Below are positions 4,155 to 6,515 of a stretch of DNA of 6,515 nt, piece by piece. Origin of the DNA: Candidatus Magasanikbacteria bacterium CG_4_10_14_0_2_um_filter_41_10 (GTDB taxonomy: Bacteria > Patescibacteriota > Patescibacteriia > Magasanikbacterales > UBA922); contig PFPJ01000032.1 in the NCBI GenBank assembly GCA_002792995.1, positions 1-6,515 on the forward strand, read 5' to 3'. The notes under the pieces are model-generated. The model was not told the DNA's origin, did no database searches, and was given only the letters and a program-made list of their open reading frames with translations. The position numbers were made by a program, and so were the translations under genes. Numbering within the stretch: the first letter of the stretch is position 1; the number at the start of each line of letters is the position of its first letter.

Positions 4155-5150
4155 TTATTCTTTTAATTTCTTAACCACCTTATCAAAATCAGACTCAATC
4201 CGCTGTGTTTTATTGAACGCATCATATTCTAGTCCTGCTTTTTTCTTTGCCATATCCATAGATACTTTTCCCTTATCATCTAGCACACGGTACTCATTGA
4301 ATTCAAGAAATTTATTAATACTTTCTGATAATCCTTGCATATCAAGCACTGTCTGATTTTCTACCAACCGTTCAATATAATCAAAATATCCTGTGACAAC
4401 ACGCTCGAGACTTTTTATTTCATCTTCATCCAAATAATTTTTTGCAACAGATGTATCAGTCTTCACTACGCGCCCATCTGGAGATTTTTTCCATGTTTTG
4501 AGTCCCATGTACGGAGCATCTCTATTCACTGATTCATATATTTTTTCTGCAGCAGTTTTTCCAGTAATGGCAAAATGAAACTTATTTTGCACCATCGCAT
4601 AAAAATCATGTGTGATATCTGCGTCCTTGTCATAGTCTATACTACACTCAGCAAACAGGTCGGTAATTTGTTGGTACATCCTTCGTTCACTCGCACGGAT
4701 AGAACGAATTCTCTCGAGCAATTCTTTGAAATAATCCTTTCCGAGACGAGTGCCATTTTTTAGCAATTCATCATCCATGGCGAAGCCCTTGATAATGTAG
4801 TCTCGAAGTACACTTGTTGCCCAACGACGAAAGTGTGTGGCTTGCTTGGAATTCACTCGATAACCGACTGAAATAATAGCATCCAGATTGTAAAAATTGA
4901 CTTCGTATGTTTTTCCATCACTGGCAGTTGTCCGGAAATTCCGGATAACTGTTTTTTCGCTCAACTCAGCTAATTTAAATATATTTTGCAAATGTTCGCT
5001 AATAGTTCGAATATCTACGCCAAATAGTTCAGCCATCATTTTTTGGCTCAACCATACTGTTTCATCATAAATATATACTTCCATATTTACCCCGCCTTCT
5101 GGAGAATTGTATAGAAGAAATTGGGAAAATTGTAATGATTCATCAGACAT
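4155..5150 (-). CDS. rhuM: RhuM-family protein of a type I R-M locus
   Basis: RhuM proteins (COG3943, named after a Salmonella pathogenicity-island gene) are found very often between type I R-M genes; their biochemical role is not established. The 331 residues are full length for the family. The N-terminal region (about 31-58, TVWLSQKMMAELFGVDIRTI then SEHLQNIF) looks like a helix-turn-helix DNA-binding segment. Next come the hallmark stretches VIRNFRTTASDGKTYEVNFY (68-87), NLDAIISVGYRVNSKQATHF (88-107) and RRWATSVLRDYIIKGFAMDD (108-127). A middle KTAAEKIYESVNRDAPYMGL stretch (198-217) and a C-terminal helical part end the protein. ATG 5148-5150 lies 9 bp after the hsdM stop, so it is co-transcribed with hsdM. 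The gene is bracketed by direct repeats of the hsdM 3' end, which indicates it was added to the locus as a module. Confidence 0.94.
   Translation of the reverse strand: MSDESLQFSQFLLYNSPEGGVNMEVYIYDETVWLSQKMMAELFGVDIRTISEHLQNIFKLAELSEKTVIRNFRTTASDGKTYEVNFYNLDAIISVGYRVNSKQATHFRRWATSVLRDYIIKGFAMDDELLKNGTRLGKDYFKELLERIRSIRASERRMYQQITDLFAECSIDYDKDADITHDFYAMVQNKFHFAITGKTAAEKIYESVNRDAPYMGLKTWKKSPDGRVVKTDTSVAKNYLDEDEIKSLERVVTGYFDYIERLVENQTVLDMQGLSESINKFLEFNEYRVLDDKGKVSMDMAKKKAGLEYDAFNKTQRIESDFDKVVKKLKE
4925..4957 (+). terminator. Terminator-like hairpin on the antisense strand inside rhuM
   Basis: CAGTTGTCCGG (4925-4935) pairs with CCGGATAACTG (4941-4951), 11 bp with one G-U pair, around AAATT. Six Ts (4952-4957) follow directly. 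On the plus strand this has the form of an intrinsic terminator; the rhuM mRNA strand has the hairpin but no T-run. It falls in the conserved VIRNFRTTA coding stretch, so protein constraint could create it by chance. Confidence 0.4.
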
Positions 5151-5159
5151 ACAATATTG

Positions 5160-6515
5160 TTATTTCATTATGTTTAGTTTCTTCAAAAACCCTTGCATCT
5201 CCTCCTCCAACTTTCTCAACTCTGGATCAATCTTTTTAATCTCTTCAATCGTTGCTTGTATATCAACTTCTTCCTCTTCTTCAAAAGTATCTACATAACG
5301 AGTGATATTGAGATTATAATCATTTTCTTTTATTTCATCAGGTTGCACAAGACGAGAAAACTTTTCAATCTCTTTTCGATTCTTATATGTATCTACAATT
5401 TTATCAGCATGTTTTTCTTCCAAAATATTTTGCGCCTTTGCATTTGTGAATTCTTTTGACGCTTCGATGAATAAAATATCTTTTTTCTTTTCATTTGCTC
5501 CGCCGACTTCTCGTGATCTATCAATAATAAGAATTGCAACTGGAATACCAGTCGTTTGGAATAATCCAGCAGGAAGTCCTATAACAGCATCAATAATGTT
5601 TTCTTCAAGAAGCGCTTGACGGATACGCCCCTCTGCTCCACCACGAAAGAGAACACCATGGGGAACAATAACAGCAATACGACCAGTCTTTGGTTTTGCC
5701 GTTTCCACCATGTGTGATACAAACGCATAATCACCCTTATCTTTTGGTGGAATACCACGGAAGAAACGATTGTATTTGTCACCCTCGGCATTTTCCGCGC
5801 CCCATTTTTTGAGGGAGAACGGAGGATTACTTACGATCACATCGAATTTCATGAGTTTATCATTCTCTATAAGTTGAGGATTGTTGAGCGTATCACCCCA
5901 TTCAAGCCGTGCTCCATCTTTTCCGTGAAGAAACATATTCATGCGTGATAGTTGGTATGTACTTCCTGTACTTTCTTGTCCGTAAAGACTATAATTTTTT
6001 GAACCCTGTTTTTCTACCTCTTCTCCTGCCAAAAGTAAAAGCCCCGCACTTCCCGCTGCGGGATCGCATATTCTATCTCCATCTTTTGGCATTGCTAGTC
6101 GAGCCACGAGAGAAGCAACAGAACGCATAGTAAAAAATTCACCTGCTTTTTTGCCTGCATCAGCACCAAACTTTTCTATCATATACATGTAACTGTTCCC
6201 AATTACATCTTCATCAATTTCTGTAAGATCAATCGTATGGAAATCATTAAGCAGATGACGAATCATTTTATTTCTTTGCTGAATTTTTCCTAGTTTTGAT
6301 TCATCATTAAAAACTACTTGAAAAACGCCTTCAAGCTTTGTCCTGTTAGCTTCCTCAATCCTATGAAACGTTTTATCTATTTCTTCACCAATATTATCTT
6401 GTTCTTGAATACTGTATATATAATCAAATGAAGATTTTGGCGGAAGATAAAAACGATCAAGTTTCATTTTTTCTGCGATACGTTTTTCATCATCACCAAA
6501 TCGGTCTTTGTATTT
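5160..6515 (-). CDS. hsdM: Type I restriction-modification methyltransferase subunit HsdM (5' end beyond the right edge)
   Basis: HsdM transfers a methyl group from S-adenosylmethionine to adenine N6 in the target chosen by HsdS. The frame is open to the window edge: 16 codons (KYKDRFGDDEKRIAEK) precede the ATG at 6465-6467 and read as HsdM, so that ATG is internal and the gene is 5'-truncated here. Counting from that Met, the helical lead-in ends at GKKAGEFFTMRSVASLVARL (105-124). The AdoMet-binding motif is CDPAAGSAGLL (134-144). The catalytic motif IV is VSNPPF (212-217), the N-P-P-F type of N6-adenine enzymes. FRGIPPKDKGDYAFVSHMV and IAVIVPHGVLFRGGAEGRIR follow. The C-terminal tail (TIEEIKKIDPEL onward) is the part duplicated beyond rhuM. 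All key motifs are intact, so activity is expected. Confidence 0.97.
   Translation of the reverse strand, partial: KYKDRFGDDEKRIAEKMKLDRFYLPPKSSFDYIYSIQEQDNIGEEIDKTFHRIEEANRTKLEGVFQVVFNDESKLGKIQQRNKMIRHLLNDFHTIDLTEIDEDVIGNSYMYMIEKFGADAGKKAGEFFTMRSVASLVARLAMPKDGDRICDPAAGSAGLLLLAGEEVEKQGSKNYSLYGQESTGSTYQLSRMNMFLHGKDGARLEWGDTLNNPQLIENDKLMKFDVIVSNPPFSLKKWGAENAEGDKYNRFFRGIPPKDKGDYAFVSHMVETAKPKTGRIAVIVPHGVLFRGGAEGRIRQALLEENIIDAVIGLPAGLFQTTGIPVAILIIDRSREVGGANEKKKDILFIEASKEFTNAKAQNILEEKHADKIVDTYKNRKEIEKFSRLVQPDEIKENDYNLNITRYVDTFEEEEEVDIQATIEEIKKIDPELRKLEEEMQGFLKKLNIMK
5205..5254. repeat. Direct repeat, copy B (50 bp), within the hsdM 3' end
   Basis: This stretch codes for IEEIKKIDPELRKLE of HsdM and matches 4058-4107 at 49 of 50 positions. 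Both copies are in the same orientation and read in the same frame. Recombination between them would remove rhuM and leave a complete hsdM ending in the alternative tail. Confidence 0.95.

Noticed and set aside
5579..5791. A 70-codon minus-strand frame inside hsdM
   Set aside because: It lies in another frame of the conserved HsdM catalytic region and has no independent coding signs.
6465..6467. ATG as the hsdM start
   Set aside because: The frame continues upstream to the window edge with HsdM-like codons (KYKDRFGDDEK), so it is an internal Met and the gene is truncated by the window.
1..6515. CRISPR array, insertion sequence or transposase
   Set aside because: No regularly spaced repeats, no transposase-like protein and no terminal inverted repeats were seen; the only repeats are the hsdM tail copies and the 17-bp tandem pair.

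Overview
The window is the middle of a type I restriction-modification (R-M) locus. Every protein-coding gene is on the minus strand, so it reads from right to left: hsdM (5' end beyond the right edge), rhuM, a 157-codon gene of unknown function, a 158-codon gene of unknown function, a 148-codon gene with a HEPN-like R-x4-H motif, hsdS, a MazF/PemK-type toxin gene, and hsdR (only its first 189 codons are inside). The DNA is AT-rich. None of the visible start codons has a clear AGGAGG-type ribosome binding site. The small accessory proteins resemble types I associate with Candidate Phyla Radiation (Patescibacteria) genomes. That host assignment is an inference and no marker gene is present to settle it.

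The leftward genes fall into three blocks. Block 1 (6515 to about 3528) holds hsdM, rhuM and the 157-codon gene. A second, diverged copy of the hsdM 3' end lies between the last two, so rhuM is flanked by direct repeats of hsdM coding sequence. Block 2 (3364 to 775) holds the 158-codon gene, the HEPN-like gene, hsdS and mazF, packed with gaps of 5 to 9 bp or a short overlap. Block 3 is hsdR, starting at 567.

The two gaps between blocks hold what looks like the most novel content. Each carries short transcription units on the plus strand, opposite to all the genes. There are three in total: about 609-665, 713-776 and 3436-3522. Each has a near-consensus sigma-70 promoter with an exact 17-bp spacer, a compact hairpin-rich RNA, and a GC stem followed by a T-run. 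The third folds on paper into a three-way junction with a UUCG-capped arm. The first and third share the motif ACGGyTAA(c)TACnTAAG, which suggests one small-RNA family present twice. The second promoter carries a perfect 12-bp palindrome between its -35 and -10 boxes, as expected for a repressor operator.

Working together: HsdM and HsdS form the methyltransferase and HsdR adds restriction. RhuM, the HEPN-like protein and MazF are typical passengers of such defence loci, and the last two are plausible RNA-targeting toxins. The hsdR start codon sits only 6 bp from the -35 box of the first small-RNA promoter, so transcription of hsdR and of the small RNAs is probably interdependent.
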